Assembly: GCA_023101885.1 (NCBI GenBank)
Contig: JALPQD010000929.1
Location: 62,001 to 126,000 of the forward strand
Direction of reading: 5' to 3'
Origin: Typhlomys cinereus
Taxonomy: Eukaryota > Chordata > Mammalia > Rodentia > Platacanthomyidae
Length of the DNA stretch: 64,000 nucleotides
Notes under the pieces: model-generated
Seen by the model: only the letters and a program-made list of their open reading frames with translations
Databases searched by the model: none
Told to the model about the DNA's origin: nothing
Position numbers and translations under genes: made by a program
In this document: positions 20,514-31,884 of the stretch, one piece after another
How the letters are laid out: each line of letters starts with the position of its first letter
Numbering within the stretch: the first letter of the stretch is position 1

Positions 20514-20875
20514 CAGATAGACAGATGATAGAGGATGGATGGATAGATAGATAGATAGATGATAGATAGATATGCATCCAGATAGATAGATGATAGATAT
20601 GTATCCAGATGGATAGATAAATAGATAGGATGGATAGATAGATGATAGATAGATAGATATGCATCCAGATAGAGAGATGATAGATAGATAGATAGATAGA
20701 TAGATAGACAGATAGATAGGTAGGTAGATAGATAGATAGGTAGATAGATAGATTGATAGATGATAGATATGTATCCAGATAGACAGATGATAGATATGTA
20801 TCCAGATGGATAGATAAATAGATAGGATGGATAGATAGATGATAGATAGATAGATATGCATCCAGATAGAGAGAT

Positions 20876-20921
<46 letters not shown>

Positions 20922-21103
20922 CAGATAGATAGGTAGGTAGATAGATAGGTAGGTAGATAGATAGATTGATAGATGATAGATATGTATCCAGATAGACAGA
21001 TAGATATGCATCCAGATAGATAGATAGATGATAGATAGATATGCATCCAGATAGTTAGATAGATGATACATAGATATGTATCCAGATAGATAGATAGAGA
21101 GAT

Positions 21104-21156
<53 letters not shown>

Positions 21157-21157
21157 G
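20514..21157. repeat. (GATA)n array with 197-bp higher-order repeat
   Basis: About 640 bp of GATA/GATG/GACA units punctuated by TATGCATCCAGATAG and TATGTATCCAGATAG blocks. The landmark GTATCCAGATGGATAGATAA occurs at about 20601 and about 20798, and the following variants (GATAGGATGG, AGAGAGATGATAG, GGTAGGTAG, GATTGATAG) recur in the same order. This shows a duplicated higher-order unit of about 197 bp. Confidence 0.95.
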
Positions 21158-21194
21158 CAGGCATAGGGCACATCTCTATCCAGCATCAAGAAGG

Positions 21195-21402
21195 CATCAG
21201 GGGCACACAAGCTAAAGGACCTGAGTTCAGATCCCATAACCTACATAAAAATGTCAGGCAGAAGTGACGGCAGCCTGCAATTCTAGCTCTGGAAGGCAGA
21301 GCATGGGAAATCCCAAAGCAAAGCAATAAGGAAATAAAGTAATGCAGGATGATTCCTGATGTCACCCTTGGGTTTCCATAGGCACATGCCCCTAAGTGAC
21401 CT

Positions 21403-21456
<54 letters not shown>
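21195..21456 (+). repeat. B2-like SINE, older subfamily, head truncated, (CA)n tail
   Basis: Begins within the head (GGACCTGAGTTCAGATCCC at 21219). The body is intact and the tail is a pure (CA)n run at 21410-21455. Confidence 0.85.
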
Positions 21457-21457
<1 letters not shown>

Positions 21458-21639
21458 CAAGCGTCCCACGGGCAAACAGGGTAGGGGAAAACTACACTCC
21501 TTCCCAGTGGCAGACTGACTGAGCCCCAGGGTTGGTTTCGCTCCCCGAGGGCTCAGCCCCACCAGAGCCCCGCGCCGTGGACGTCTCATTCTGACCACAC
21601 AGCGTCCTTCTTGTTAGGACCACCATTTGGATGGGTTTG

Positions 21640-22010
21640 CTGATGATGTCACCTTCAATCGTATGCTCCACCCCAGCCCTTAAGTGAATGGGACCGTGAC
21701 TGACTCTCCAGTCGCTGTGATTGGCCCAGCAGATGACACATGACCTGAGTGCAGCCAATCAGAGTTCTCTTTGAGATTCCCTGGGACCCGAGAAGTAGCG
21801 TTACCAGGACCTCTGCGTCCTCACAATGGAAGGAGGGGACCAGTGTGTGACGGGAATCATGAGACCACAAAGGCAAAGTCACAAGGAGACAGAGAGGGTC
21901 CTGAGAGGGACGGTCTCTGCAGCAATTGTCTTAGACTCTGGGCTGCCTCACGCCTGCAGGGTCCTGATCTTACCTTTCCCCGAGACGTTTCAGTAGCTCA
22001 AGACAGAATC
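21640..22010. repeat. Probable ancient LTR or other interspersed repeat
   Basis: GCTGTGATTGGCCCAGCAGATG and GCAGCCAATCAGAGTTCTC, followed by a CCCTGGGA stretch and a GAGAGGGTCCTGAGAGGGACGG region, resemble a widespread old mammalian repeat. Family unknown. Two CCAAT motifs in opposite orientation lie 30-40 bp apart. Confidence 0.35.
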
Positions 22011-22579
22011 ATCAACTCATCAGCTCAAGCAAGCCCAACAGGGGAGCGGGCATGCAGAACCACTTACGGGGTCCGGGACCAGTACCCCAAGACATCCCCT
22101 AGGGATGCAAGCATGAAGCCGATGGAGCCCCCTCTCTCTGGAGATGGCTTTGAAGTCAGCCCAAATTTAGTTCAAAAACTAGGGCAAGGTGTCTGTGGGT
22201 CACGGAGGGTTCAGCAGAGAAGCCTGTCTAAGGTCAGAGATAATCCAGTCACTTAATAAGATTTTATGGGGAGCCATGACCTGCAAGGAGCCAGGACACA
22301 GTGTAAAGGATCCACAGTCCCTGCTTCCAGCAGCTTCTCTCCAGTAGGAGGAGGTAAGCAAGTAAATAAAAACTTTACCCGCAGACGCTGGCTCGTGTCA
22401 ATGGCCAGAATGCCAGGGAGTAGAAAGAACAGGGCAGCCAATGAGCCCCAATGTGAGGGGAATGACGGAATGAGAGTGAAGTGGGCATCAGGAAAAGAAA
22501 GTATTTTTTGAGACACCAGGATGGGCTCAAATGCTGTATGAGCTTGAACTTAAATATATATGCATTGCAGTTATTCTGC

Positions 22580-22963
22580 ATGGTTGCTGTTAAAATCATG
22601 ACAAAACCTGCTTAAGGGAACAAGGGTTTATTTTCTGTTATGATTCCTGGTTGCAGATTCTTATCCAGCATGACAGGGGGAGCTCACACCAACACCAGGG
22701 CCAAGAACACTGGCTGCACCATCTCCACATAGCAGCTGAGAGAAAGACGATCCTTACTTGCCAGACCAGCATGTCTGGCCAAGTGTACACAAGGATGCCA
22801 ACTTCCTCAACCAGCTCTCTGTGTTTTATTCACCTGTCCAGGGCCTAGTCCCACCCACCTGGGCCAGGCCTTTGCCATCAGCTAGATAATCTCCTTCAGG
22901 TTTGCTCTGGGCTTAACTCAACCACTAATTCTTTGCAAATGTGCCCAGAGCTCGAACCCTTTC
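22580..22963 (+). mobile_element. URR1-like element, type A, truncated
   Basis: Contains GGTTTATTTTCTGTTATGATTCC, TGCCAGACCAGCATGTCTGGCC and GCCATCAGCTAGATAATCTCC. These are the reverse complement of the copies at 30.1, 32.0 and 33.2 kb. It stops after GTGCCCAGAGCTCGAACCC, where a B4-like fragment begins. Confidence 0.6.
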
Positions 22964-23222
22964 GGAAGTCAGTTCTCTCCTTCCAGCACGTGGGCCTCCG
23001 GGGGTTGAACTCGGGACACCAGCTCTTCCAGCTGAGACCTTACTTGCTGCGTCATCTGACCCCGAGGCTGAGCTTCTGATCTTCCTGCCTGGAGCTGGAG
23101 AGTGACAGACCGACAGATGTACATGCACCACCACACCTGATTTATGCAGTACTGGGGTTCGAACCCACGGCTTCGTGCATGCTAGGCAGGCACTCTACCA
23201 ATTGAACTACATCACCAGCCCT
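22964..23222 (-). repeat. B4/B1/ID SINE fragments
   Basis: Minus strand: a tRNA-like SINE head at 22995-23064 (TTGAACTCGGGACACCAGC ... CATCTGACCCC), a B1-like piece at 23065-23135 and an ID at 23139-23221 (GGGTTCGAACCCACGGCTTC, GCATGCTAGGCAGGCACTC). Confidence 0.65.
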
Positions 23223-23431
23223 GACATAGTAGAAATTGAGAAACATTAACAAAAAAAAAAAGTGAAAGCCCCCCCCTCCCCCCGCCAGTCGAGAGCAAGT
23301 TTGGGGAACCCAGGAGGCTGGAGCTAGTAAGTAAGAGACTGAGAAGGGGGAGGGGTAACAGCAGCTGATTTCCCAAGCTGCGCTGGAGGAAGGAATGAGT
23401 GCTAAACACCTCAAGGCATGTGGGTGGGGAT

Positions 23432-23750
23432 GTGGGCTTTTTTTTTTTTTTTTCCATTATAATGTCTCATTTATTTATTTATTTATTTATTTGATTTTTT
23501 TTTTTATTTCAACTCATACAAACTTATTAGGTACACCAGTTCCCTCCCTCCCTCCTCCTCCCCCGTACCCCCTGCTCCCCCTCCCCACCCCTCTCCCTCC
23601 CCATCCCCCAGTGCCTCCCGCCCCAATTCCCAGAGAGTCCTTTCTTGTGCATGTCTGATTTTCCTCTGGGCCCTCCTCTCCGATGACGTACAAGGACCCA
23701 GTGGCCTTTCCCTGAACCCTTTCCCGTGTTCCCCTTAGGTATAGGAACAC
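23432..23750 (-). mobile_element. L1 3' UTR end (polypurine tract plus poly(A))
   Basis: On the minus strand a G-rich polypurine stretch (reverse complement of 23541-23610) leads to ATAAGTTTGTATGAGTTGAAATAAAAAA and an A/AAAT-rich tail (about 23440-23515). A G-rich polypurine 3' UTR before a poly(A) signal is typical of mammalian L1. No ORF2 is attached, so it is 5'-truncated. Confidence 0.55.
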
Positions 23751-25192
23751 TGCTGTGGCTGCCGATCCTTTGCCTCCAAGGATCTTGGTGCCTTTAGCAG
23801 ATGCTAGACTTTGCAGAAAAGCTTTGATCGGGAGGGCAGACCCCTCTCTGCCACAGTCAGGGTGGGCTTGCTTGAGGCCTCAGCGGCTCGAGCAATCTCA
23901 GAGGCAACCTTTAGTGATAAGCAGAGGCCAGGTGGTCCACAGGCGCCCAGGGCTCCAGCCCGCCTTCCTCACCGGTGGAGAACGAGGACCCTGCGACACG
24001 CCAGAGTGGCTTGCAAGCTTCCACTGGAGTGACCATCCTCACACCGCTCACCTTTCATTGGCTGGCCACACAGTAGGCCCACACGTCATAGACGGGGAAA
24101 TACCATCCATGTGCCAGGAAGGTGGAGCGCAATCCCCGCAGACTTCCCAGAGGCCCTGGTACGAATGGTAAGACCCACGGGTGGGAATAAGGATCAGCTG
24201 CGATCCGGGCCCTGGCTGGGGGGGGCACCGTTTGGGGCAGGGCCCCTGCTTTCCCTGTCTGTCCCAGCCTCCTCCCCCTCTGTCCTCTGCCCTCCAGAGG
24301 ACAGTCCCCTGAGCCCTTGTCCTCTTCACACTCAAGCCTCAGCCCACCCTGGAAGCATCTAGCAGGGAGGTGCCACCAGGAGAACTGGGTGGGCCCTGAG
24401 GAGGCCGGAGAGCCCCGGGGAGGGGTGGAAAAAGCCAGCCAGGACTGGTGTTGGCAGCTGCCTCCAGTGGCATCAGAGAAACCTCCGCCCGGACCGGGGC
24501 GGGTGCCGTGTGGAGTGGGTGCCCGTCCAAGCTCCTGGGCTTGTCCCGACAGATAGGCCTCCAGGAACTCTTCACGTGTGAATTGGCTTCCCGGGGTCCT
24601 TCCCCAGGAGCCAGGGCGCAGCAGCCCCCCGGGGATCCACTGGCCTCGGTGCCAACCCGTATTTCCTGCCTTCGTTGATGCGACAAGTGAGGATGGATGG
24701 GGAGAAAACTGAGCGGCAGCAACTGGATCTGCCGGTTGCGACTTGCGCGCTTGGCGGTGTGAAGATTTCTGAGCCGTTTCCAGCGTCAACAGCAGCCCAA
24801 GGACTGGGCCTCGCTTCATCTTGCCTCCTCCCCGTCTTTCCAACTCAGCCCGGGGGGCCTGACCTTGGCAGGACCCCAGCTGGCTTGGGCTGAGTTGGTT
24901 TAACTCTTCAGGAGCCTGGATGAACGCCAGCCGGAGGCTCGGGCTCACCTTGACGGTCAGCTACGGGCTCTGGCAGAAGGTTCCAGATAGAAACGTGAGT
25001 GGACAGTCTAGGGTCCAGGCTGCCCCTCCTCTCAGAAGGCAGTCTTGGCCTTCTGATGGACAGGTCAGCCAGACTGTCCACTATGACACAGGTCATGGAC
25101 TGCCGTGACCCGCGTCCCCTCGGCTACTGCAAAATGCCCAAAGAGGCAGCTTGAAAGTAGAGCCTGGATTGAGAAGGTGAGCTTAGCATTCT

Positions 25193-25193
<1 letters not shown>
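23751..25193. other. Intergenic sequence
   Basis: GC-rich and mostly unique, with no repeat I can name. The longest frames (for example 24055-24948 on the minus strand) are compositionally non-protein-like and lack recognisable domains. Confidence 0.45.
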
Positions 25194-25241
<48 letters not shown>

Positions 25242-25456
25242 ACCACGCACAAATTCGGGAGCCACCATGGACCACTTCCACCACCTCCTTGTTTACTCCA
25301 CCCCAGGATTCACAGGCTCCGCTCTACCAGGACCAGAAACGCAGGCCGACCCCGCTTCTGCCCGGCGTTATAGTGGGATCTGGGATCCGAACTCAGGACC
25401 TTCCGCCTGCAAGGCAGAGAGAGCCTTACTTAACCCCTGAGCCACCTCTCCAGCCC
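25194..25456 (-). mobile_element. B2-like SINE, younger subfamily
   Basis: Minus-strand copy with a (TG)n tail at 25196-25238, GTAGAACCACGCACAAATTCG, body, and a head ending CCACCTCTCCAGCCC. The head region carries a small duplication (GCAGAGAGAGCCTTACTTAAC). Confidence 0.88.
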
Positions 25457-25467
25457 AATTTTTCTTT

Positions 25468-25540
25468 TTAAACACGGGATCTGAACTCAGGTCCTTTTGT
25501 TTGCAAGGCAAAAGCTTTAATCCCTGAGCTCTCTCTCCCC
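25468..25540 (-). repeat. B2-like SINE head fragment
   Basis: Only the tRNA-like head: ACACGGGATCTGAACTCAGG and GCAAAAGCTTTAATCCCTGAGC. It abuts the copy at 25194-25456, in the same orientation, so the younger one probably inserted into it. Confidence 0.7.
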
Positions 25541-25977
25541 TCCACCCCCAGCCCAGGGGCAAGGTCTTTCCAAGAGAATGCAGCAATAGCCCCCAAGAGG
25601 CCTTGGCCATCGAGGTGATGAGGAGGCACTTAGGATCCTGCAGGTGCGGATGGATCATCTCCCTATCGGCCAATCCCATAGCCACTGCCTCCCCCCCCCA
25701 TCAGGAGTCCCCCGAGCTTGCCCCTGACTTCTCTCTCACAAAAGGACACCCAAGAATGTGAGGCCTAAGGAAACAAAGGGCTATTTTTACCAGCTCAGGG
25801 TTTCCTCTCCCGCTTCCTAACTTCTCAGCCAAGGTTCGCCCAGCACTGCCTGGGGCGTTCTGACCACATCCACCTCCTCACCCCGCAGGCTTAGTCTTGC
25901 CAGGTTACAGCTGCGCCCACCAGCCAGCGCCACTCAGCCTCTGCCTGGGGCAGGCTGGGGCCCAGGGTGAAACAGGA
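25541..25977. other. Intergenic sequence
   Basis: No gene or clear repeat seen. Confidence 0.4.
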
Positions 25978-26130
25978 GGTCACCGGGCTGTGGTTCAAGT
26001 CTTTGCCTCACCAGCAAACGGACCTGAGTTGGGATCCCAAGATCCCATGTTGAAAAGAGTCTGAGGATATGGCCTGTAATTCTGATCCTGGAAGGAGACA
26101 GAATAATCGAGGGTGCACAGGCGCATACAT

Positions 26131-26180
<50 letters not shown>
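25978..26180 (+). repeat. B2-like SINE, degenerate, with (GA)n tail
   Basis: AAGTCTTTGCCTCACCAGC and ACCTGAGTTGGGATCCCAAG head, a shortened body, and a perfect (GA)n run at 26131-26180 in place of the usual CA tail. Confidence 0.7.
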
Positions 26181-26183
<3 letters not shown>

Positions 26184-26860
26184 GGTCTTGCACTCATCCC
26201 ATTCTGAGGAAGGGAGGCACACCCAGGCGCTTGGACCTGGGTATGACCCACTACCAAGGGGCATCTCAGCCACGTGTCTCTGCGTCCCACCCCCAGCCCC
26301 GCCCAACCTGGGAGACACCTGCTTGAAGGAGAGGCCCCAGGAGCACATCGACAGCTTCGGCTCGGGCCCAGGGTCACAGTGGTCCTTGCATGGAGAGGAA
26401 AGAGAGAAAGAAAAAGCTAAGCAAAGGAGAGGAGCCCTTCAGTCGGCCTCATTGCCTTGAGATTCCCTCCCGCCGACACTGCGCGCCTGTACCGCCCGAA
26501 CTCCAGGCAGTCTCTCCCCACGTCCCGTGTTCCCGCCCTTGGCGCACCGCGGCTGACACCAGCTGATGAGGTAAGTGCATTGCTGTTTCAGTTTAAGCAG
26601 TGCAGACTCGGATACCGCAGCGAGCTGCCTGAGACCCGCGGCTGGTAACTAGGAGAGTCTGGATTTGAACCCAGGTCTATAGTAAGTGCAAGGACCTGTC
26701 TTCTTGGGCAAGGTGGAGGCCTTCTCCTGGAATGGATACCCTCGCTGGTGATGAGCTCCACGCCCCAGCTAAGAGCAGGATGGCAGCCTTAGCACTGGGG
26801 CCTGGCATGGGGGATGTGGAGGAGGGGCTGGCAGGAGGCTGCTGGGCACACAGGACACAG
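26181..26860. other. Intergenic sequence
   Basis: No gene seen. A donor-like GATGAG/GTAAGTG sits at about 26565-26577 on the plus strand after a GC-rich stretch, but no partner acceptor or open frame supports an exon. A MIR-like piece is near 26655-26690 (GGATTTGAACCCAGG). Confidence 0.4.
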
Positions 26861-26862
26861 CT

Positions 26863-27066
26863 CCCTCCTCTTCCTCCTCGTCCTTCTCTTCCTCCTCCTG
26901 CTCTTCCTCGTCCTTCTCTTCCTCCTCCTGCTCTTCCTCCTCCTGCTCCTCCTCCTCATCCTTCTCTTCCTCCTGCTCTTCCTCCTCCTCCTCCTCCTGC
27001 TCTTCCTCCTCCTCCTCCTCCTCCTGCTCCTCCTCCTCTTGTTCTTCCTCCTCCCCCTCCCCCTCC
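26863..27066. repeat. Polypyrimidine (TCC/TTCC/GCTCC)n tract
   Basis: About 200 bp, almost pure pyrimidine on the plus strand, built from TCCTCC, TCTTCC and CTGCTCTTCC units. It yields a Glu-rich minus-strand frame and Leu- and Pro-rich plus-strand frames that are not genes. It is capable of triplex (H-DNA) formation. Confidence 0.92.
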
Positions 27067-28035
27067 TTGCTCCAAGCAGAGCTGGCTATGGTGGGAAGGA
27101 GGCTCTGGCTGCGATGGCTTATTTTAACCACTTGATCATGATCAAGGATTTAATTTTATCCCTTCCCTGTCTGGCTGTGACTCTAGGATTTTAGCACAGG
27201 GGGAACGGGAGTGTCCCGCCAAGGCAGGGTTTCCCCTTCAAGCTCCGCTTGCTTGCCCACCTTGGGGGGAGGGGGTTCTCTCTCAGCCCACTGCTCTGGT
27301 TAACATCCTTCCTCCAAGCCTCTTAGGTGAGGCTCGAGGCAGGTGGGGGAGGGGGGCAGCTTGACCTTGGCTTCTATCCAGGGATCATCTCAATTCTCTC
27401 GTCTCCTCAGAAAGCGTTTATATGCGCTCATTGGCCTGGACTGGGACTGGGCTCTTCGCCAAGGGCTGCAAGGGAGTGCTTGTGTGAGTGGATTGTGAGT
27501 AGAGGGAAGTGGGGTGGAGGGATGGGTGGAGGGACACCCGCCACGATGACCACCCGCCACGATGATCACGTGTCCTGACCATCTACTATGCACAGATCCC
27601 ACTGCAGCAGCCTTAGGGGAGGCCGCTCCTATCGCTCCCGGGATCTTCTTCCCTTTCATCTCAGAGCATACCCACTCCCCAAGTCACAGGCTGCTTTGCC
27701 AGATCCGAGTCGTCCCCCCTTCCCTCCTCCCCGTTGGCTGGTCTCCAGGGCTCTCTCAGCCGCACCTGCCCCTGGCTCCGCAGACATAAAGATTTTATAC
27801 AGTTGGGAGCAAACAGTGTAAACCTAAGAGGCTTAACACAGAAAAGGAAGTTCTAGAAAAACCAGCTTAGCCGAGCGATGAACTGCTGTGTTCACAGGTG
27901 CAAAAAATGAGGACCGAGAGGCAGGATGGTCGTTCAGGATGGACACTCATTACTGAGGTTGGCACGTGCAGAATGCTACACCCCGCACATAGGTAGCATC
28001 CAAAACACATCAGCTATGTTAAGACGTGAGGACGG
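27067..28035. other. Intergenic sequence
   Basis: No gene or clear repeat seen. A short direct repeat (CGCCACGATGACCACC / CGCCACGATGATCACG) is at 27539-27569. Confidence 0.4.
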
Positions 28036-28302
28036 GGGCTGGAGAGATGGCTCGGGGCATAAGATTCTGTCTCACAAGCAGAAGGTCCTGAGTTCAGATC
28101 TCAGGTCCCACATAAAAAAATGCCAGGCGGAAACGGTGGGGAGGCCTGCACTTCTGGCCCAGAAATCCCAGAGCGAAGCAAGAAGGCGGTAGAAGTGATC
28201 CAGGATGGTTCTTGAGGTCACCCTTGGTCCTCACAGGGACACACAGTGCCCTCTGACACACACGCATAAATAAGTAAATAAATACATAAATAAAATATTG
28301 AA
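28036..28302 (+). repeat. B2-like SINE, older subfamily
   Basis: GGGGCTGGAGAGATGGCTCGG head and full body. The tail is CACACACGCATAAATAAGTAAATAAATAC. Confidence 0.88.
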
Positions 28303-28309
28303 AAAAGAC

Positions 28310-28500
28310 ATGGGGACAGGCGAGATGACTCAGCGGTGAAGATTCTTGCTGTCCAAGCCTGGTGACCTGGGTTCGATCCCAAAGCCCATGTGGTGGGAGA
28401 AAAGAGCTGAACTGATTCCTCAAAGTCGTCCTCTGACTTCTGCATGAAAAGTCCTATATGCCAGTGCTGTGTACTCTCTAAGTAAAATAAAGAACAGCAC
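28310..28500 (+). repeat. B2/B3-type SINE
   Basis: GGGACAGGCGAGATGACTCAGCGG head, TGACCTGGGTTCGATCCCAAAG B-box, GTGGTGGGAGAAAAGAGCTGA and GTCCTCTGACTTCTGC, then a TAAGTAAAATAAAG end. Close to the classic B3 layout. Confidence 0.75.
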
Positions 28501-28519
28501 ATGGAGACACCTACTGTCT

Positions 28520-28770
28520 GGCCTTGTTTTCTGTCATCGTAACGGAGCACCTGAGGCTGGGTAGTTCATGAAGAACAGTCACTCGGCATGTGACAGTCAA
28601 GAGCGTGAAGCAGGCAGCTGGTGACCCTCTTGCTGCGTTGCAACGTGGTGGATAACAACCGACGTCAGCTCACAAGCATGCTCATGTCTTCATGGGGCTT
28701 TGTCCTCATGAGCTCATCTGTGGAGACCACTGGGAAGCCCCCTTTTCCGGATACATGGATGTGAATTTGG
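28520..28770. repeat. Possible MaLR (MST/THE1-like) LTR remnant
   Basis: TTTTCTGTCATCGTAACGGAGC, ACCTGAGGCTGGGTAGTTCATG and GGGAAGC-type motifs resemble the start of mammalian MaLR LTRs. Strongly diverged. Confidence 0.35.
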
Positions 28771-28802
28771 GGATCAATTTTTAAAATATATTTTATTTAT
28801 TT

Positions 28803-28804
<2 letters not shown>

Positions 28805-28840
<36 letters not shown>

Positions 28841-29050
28841 TAGTGTGTGTGTGTGCGTGATGTCAGGAATCATCCTGGATTGCTTCCACCTCCTCCTTGT
28901 TTCACTCTGGGATTTCCCAGGTTCTGCCCACCAGGGCCAGAAGTACAGGCCACTTCCAATCTGGTGTTTTTACGTGGGACCTGGGATCGGAACTCAGGAC
29001 CTTCTGCCTACAAGACTGAGTCTTAACCCCTGAGCCACCTCTCCAGCCCC
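28805..29050 (-). repeat. B2-like SINE, older subfamily, (TG)n tail
   Basis: Minus-strand copy with (TG)n at 28807-28856, body, and a head ending CCACCTCTCCAGCCCCCC. Confidence 0.85.
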
Positions 29051-30121
29051 CCTGGGGATCAAATTTTTAACACACTCAGAGCTGAGCTTAAACCTTGGCC
29101 AGTGTATGTGGCCTTCGCTGCGTCCCACTGAACGCAGCTTGACCAAGGCCAGGGGCTGGGCAGTGGATGCCAGGAGCTTCAGGTCTAAGTCATCTCCTGG
29201 GGCTCTGCCCAGCGGGTGGGCCCCCACAGGTGTGTCAACAGGGGCGGCCACCTGTTACTGAACTCTCCCTTCCTTGGAACTTAGGCCCAGGCTGAGCCAG
29301 GGGGTGGGGCTTGGCATCCAGTGGACATCTCTCCTGACTTCCAGTTCAGAAGGACGGCGCAGGCCATACACTGGCTGCTGCTATCAAAGGACGTTTATTC
29401 ACTGTCCTTGAGCCCGAGGCCTGGCGGCCTTAACTTATTCCACAGTGTAAGGGACTAAAAGGACCCTGTGTTAGTCTAGTTCATCTGGGAAAGTGAGAAA
29501 GAGAGAGACAGAGAGAGAGGAGAGACCCACCCACAAGTCTGACGGGTAGTTCTGATGTCTCCTGGGGTCTAGAGCTGCCACATTCAGGAAACTGGCTCCT
29601 GCCCCCACCACCCAGCCCAGGTGCCACAGAGGGGATCGAGTTCCTGAGACAAAAGGCTGGAGCAGGCTGGGCGCTCAGAGCTGCGACTTAGCCACAGCAC
29701 AGAGAAGTGCTTCATTCGCTCTCAGCCTCCGTCCTCCAGCCAAACACTAACAGAAGACGAGGTGTTCTGAGGTCCCCGGGGCCCTCCAGGCCCGCTCAGC
29801 ACAACCTATCCCTTCTTCCTGTTCCAACCCTGTCCATTCTTCGTCTGCGCACCTGTCCCCCTGGGAGGCCGACACAGAGACCTCCCTGCTGTGTAGGCCC
29901 TGGGACCCTTGAGAGACCCTGTTCTCTTCACCTGCTACAGAAGCGTCCTGGTCCTTTTTCACGGCCCACTTTTCATTGCAGGGTTAGAAAGCTGGAGTGG
30001 ATGAGTCCCAGAAACAGCCAGCTCTGTTGGGGGCTGGGTAGGCAGGACCTCATCCAGTCGGCCCACTAACTATGAGGTGGGCGCTGTGGCTCAGGACACA
30101 CATAGGGCAGAGGGTGAAGTG
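29051..30121. other. Intergenic sequence
   Basis: Unique sequence with a GA-rich patch at 29491-29523. No gene recognised. Frames at 29707-30069 are compositional. Confidence 0.45.
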
Positions 30122-30546
30122 TCATAGTTGGGCACAGGTGTCTACTTGACAGTTGAGGGTTTGAGCTCTGGGCACATTTGTGGAGAATTAGTAGCTGAGT
30201 TAGGCCCAGAGCAAACCTGCAAGAGATTGACTAGCTGATGGGGAAGGCCCAGCCCATGGCAGACTAGGCCCTCAACAGATGAACAAAATACGGAGAACCG
30301 GTTGAGGAAGTTGGCAGCTTTTCGTCCACTTGGCCAGACATGCTGGTCTGGCAAGTAAGGATCCTCCCTCTCTCAACTGTTGTGTAGAGATGGTGTGGCC
30401 AGTTCCCTCGGCCTGGTGTTGGTGTGAACTCTTCTGTCAAGCTGGACTGAGAACTGCAACCAGACTGTCATAAGGAAATAAACCCCTTGTTTCCTTGAGC
30501 CATTTGATGGTCATTTATCAGCAATGTTGCAGGCGAACTGCGACAA
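30122..30546 (-). mobile_element. URR1-like element, type A
   Basis: About 425 bp, starting TCATAGTTGGGCACAGGTG. It contains GAGGGTTTGAGCTCTGGGCAC, CACTTGGCCAGACATGCTGG and AAATAAACCCCTTG, and ends TGATGGTCATTTATCAGCAA plus about 25 bp. It is collinear with the copies at 32046 and 33213. It has no ORF, so it is a non-autonomous MITE-like element; hAT family membership is inferred. Confidence 0.6.
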
Positions 30547-31003
30547 GTCTATACATATTTACTTAGCACCGACCTTAGAATCGGCATCGTTTATGTATGC
30601 ACGGCTAACATAGCTGTGTTTATATCGCCTTCCTGCAGTGACCACAAACTCTTTTCTGGACAAGGAGTGATAGAGAAAGGCAGGCCAAGTCAACACAGGG
30701 ATGGTCGATCTAAAGTTTACCCAAAGTGGGAATAGGTAGTGAGGTAGTGGGTTCCAATCTTGGTGGGTGTTCAAAGAAAGACCCCTTTCCAAGGATGGGT
30801 CTGGTGAACGCATGAGCCACAAAATATGTCTTCCAACACCAAGGTGTGTGTGACCAGACTGATCTCGAACTGTGCATCCAGCTCCACACCAAGGCTTAGT
30901 GACGTGTTCCTGCCATCCACACCCATATTCTGAAAAAAAAAAAACAAAAAACAAAAAAACGAACCCACAGCGTCGACGATCCAGGGACTCTTTCTCGAAT
31001 TTT
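30547..31003. other. Intergenic sequence with A-rich segment
   Basis: No gene seen. An A-rich run (about 30932-30960) and a B1-like piece (GTGTGTGACCAGACTGATCTCGAACTG, 30843-30870) are present. Confidence 0.4.
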
Positions 31004-31026
31004 ATTTATTCATTCATTCATTCATT

Positions 31027-31071
<45 letters not shown>

Positions 31072-31310
31072 AATGAAAGAGAGGGGGCATTGTGTGTCCA
31101 TGTGGAAGGTCAAGGATGACTTTGGAAACCTTCCTGGTTTGTTTCTACCTCCTTCTTGCTTCGCTCTGCGATGTCCCAGGCTCTGTCCTGGGCCAGAAGT
31201 TCAGGCTACCACCTTTCTGCCTGGTGTTTTTATGTGGGACCTGGGATCCGAATTCAGGACCTTCTGCTTGGGAGGCAGAGTCCTAACTCCTGAGCCATCT
31301 CTTTGGCCCC
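31004..31310 (-). repeat. B2-like SINE, older subfamily, with (ATTC)n and (TG)n tail
   Basis: Minus-strand copy with (TTCA)n at 31010-31030, (TG)n at 31030-31068, then body and a head ending GAGCCATCTCTTTGGCCCC. Confidence 0.85.
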
Positions 31311-31884
31311 AGGGGCTTTTTTTTTTTTTTTCTAAAGAAACAGAAGCAGTGAGTCTATGTAAATGGGGAAGGGGGGGAGACTGGAAGTGCGATTAGGAAG
31401 GCTAGAAATGAAAATTCCTAGAATATGCTTCCAAAGCAAAAATTCCTGCAGCAGAAATGATTTCTGTTTCCAAATTTAAACATGCAGCGGATGGTCGGTA
31501 AATTCCTGCTGGGCAAGGCGGCGGGGTCGACTACCCCAGCGGTGGCGAGGCGAAGACCTGGCTCACTATCTTGCCTCCCTGGAAATTGTACGGAGACGAC
31601 AGAGATAAGGCTCCTCCATCCAGTCACCACTGCAGACCCTGGGTCCCCACCCACAGTGACCGAGTGTCAGCATGACACTGGGACGCTCCCTGCGGGTCAC
31701 TGACCCCTGTGACCAGGTGGCAGGGAGAATCTAGGTCAGAATGGGCGTTCCTTGAGCTAGGCAGAGCTGGAAACCCCTCAGAACACTGAGCTCTATTCCT
31801 GCCCCTTCTCCTACCTTAAAGGCACCGTCTCTGTCCAGGTTGATGTGGAACTAACTATGGCAGCTGAGGATAACCATCAACTCT

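Noticed and set aside
20412..21173. 253-codon Ile/Tyr/Leu/Ser ORF resembling a membrane protein
   Set aside because: Translation of the GATA array; hydrophobicity is an artefact of ATCT repeats.
24055..24948. 297-codon minus-strand ORF between the two genes
   Set aside because: No recognisable domain, composition follows local GC, and the region is intergenic in the conserved human order.
26480..26577. Possible lncRNA or alternative exon ending at GATGAG/GTAAGTG on plus
   Set aside because: A single donor-like match with no convincing acceptor or promoter; expected by chance at this length.
26769..27131. Glu-rich acidic ORF resembling the calsyntenin acidic tail
   Set aside because: It is the polypurine strand of a TCC-type tract on the far side of the CLSTN1 promoter from the rest of the gene; calsyntenin's acidic segment is in its last exons.
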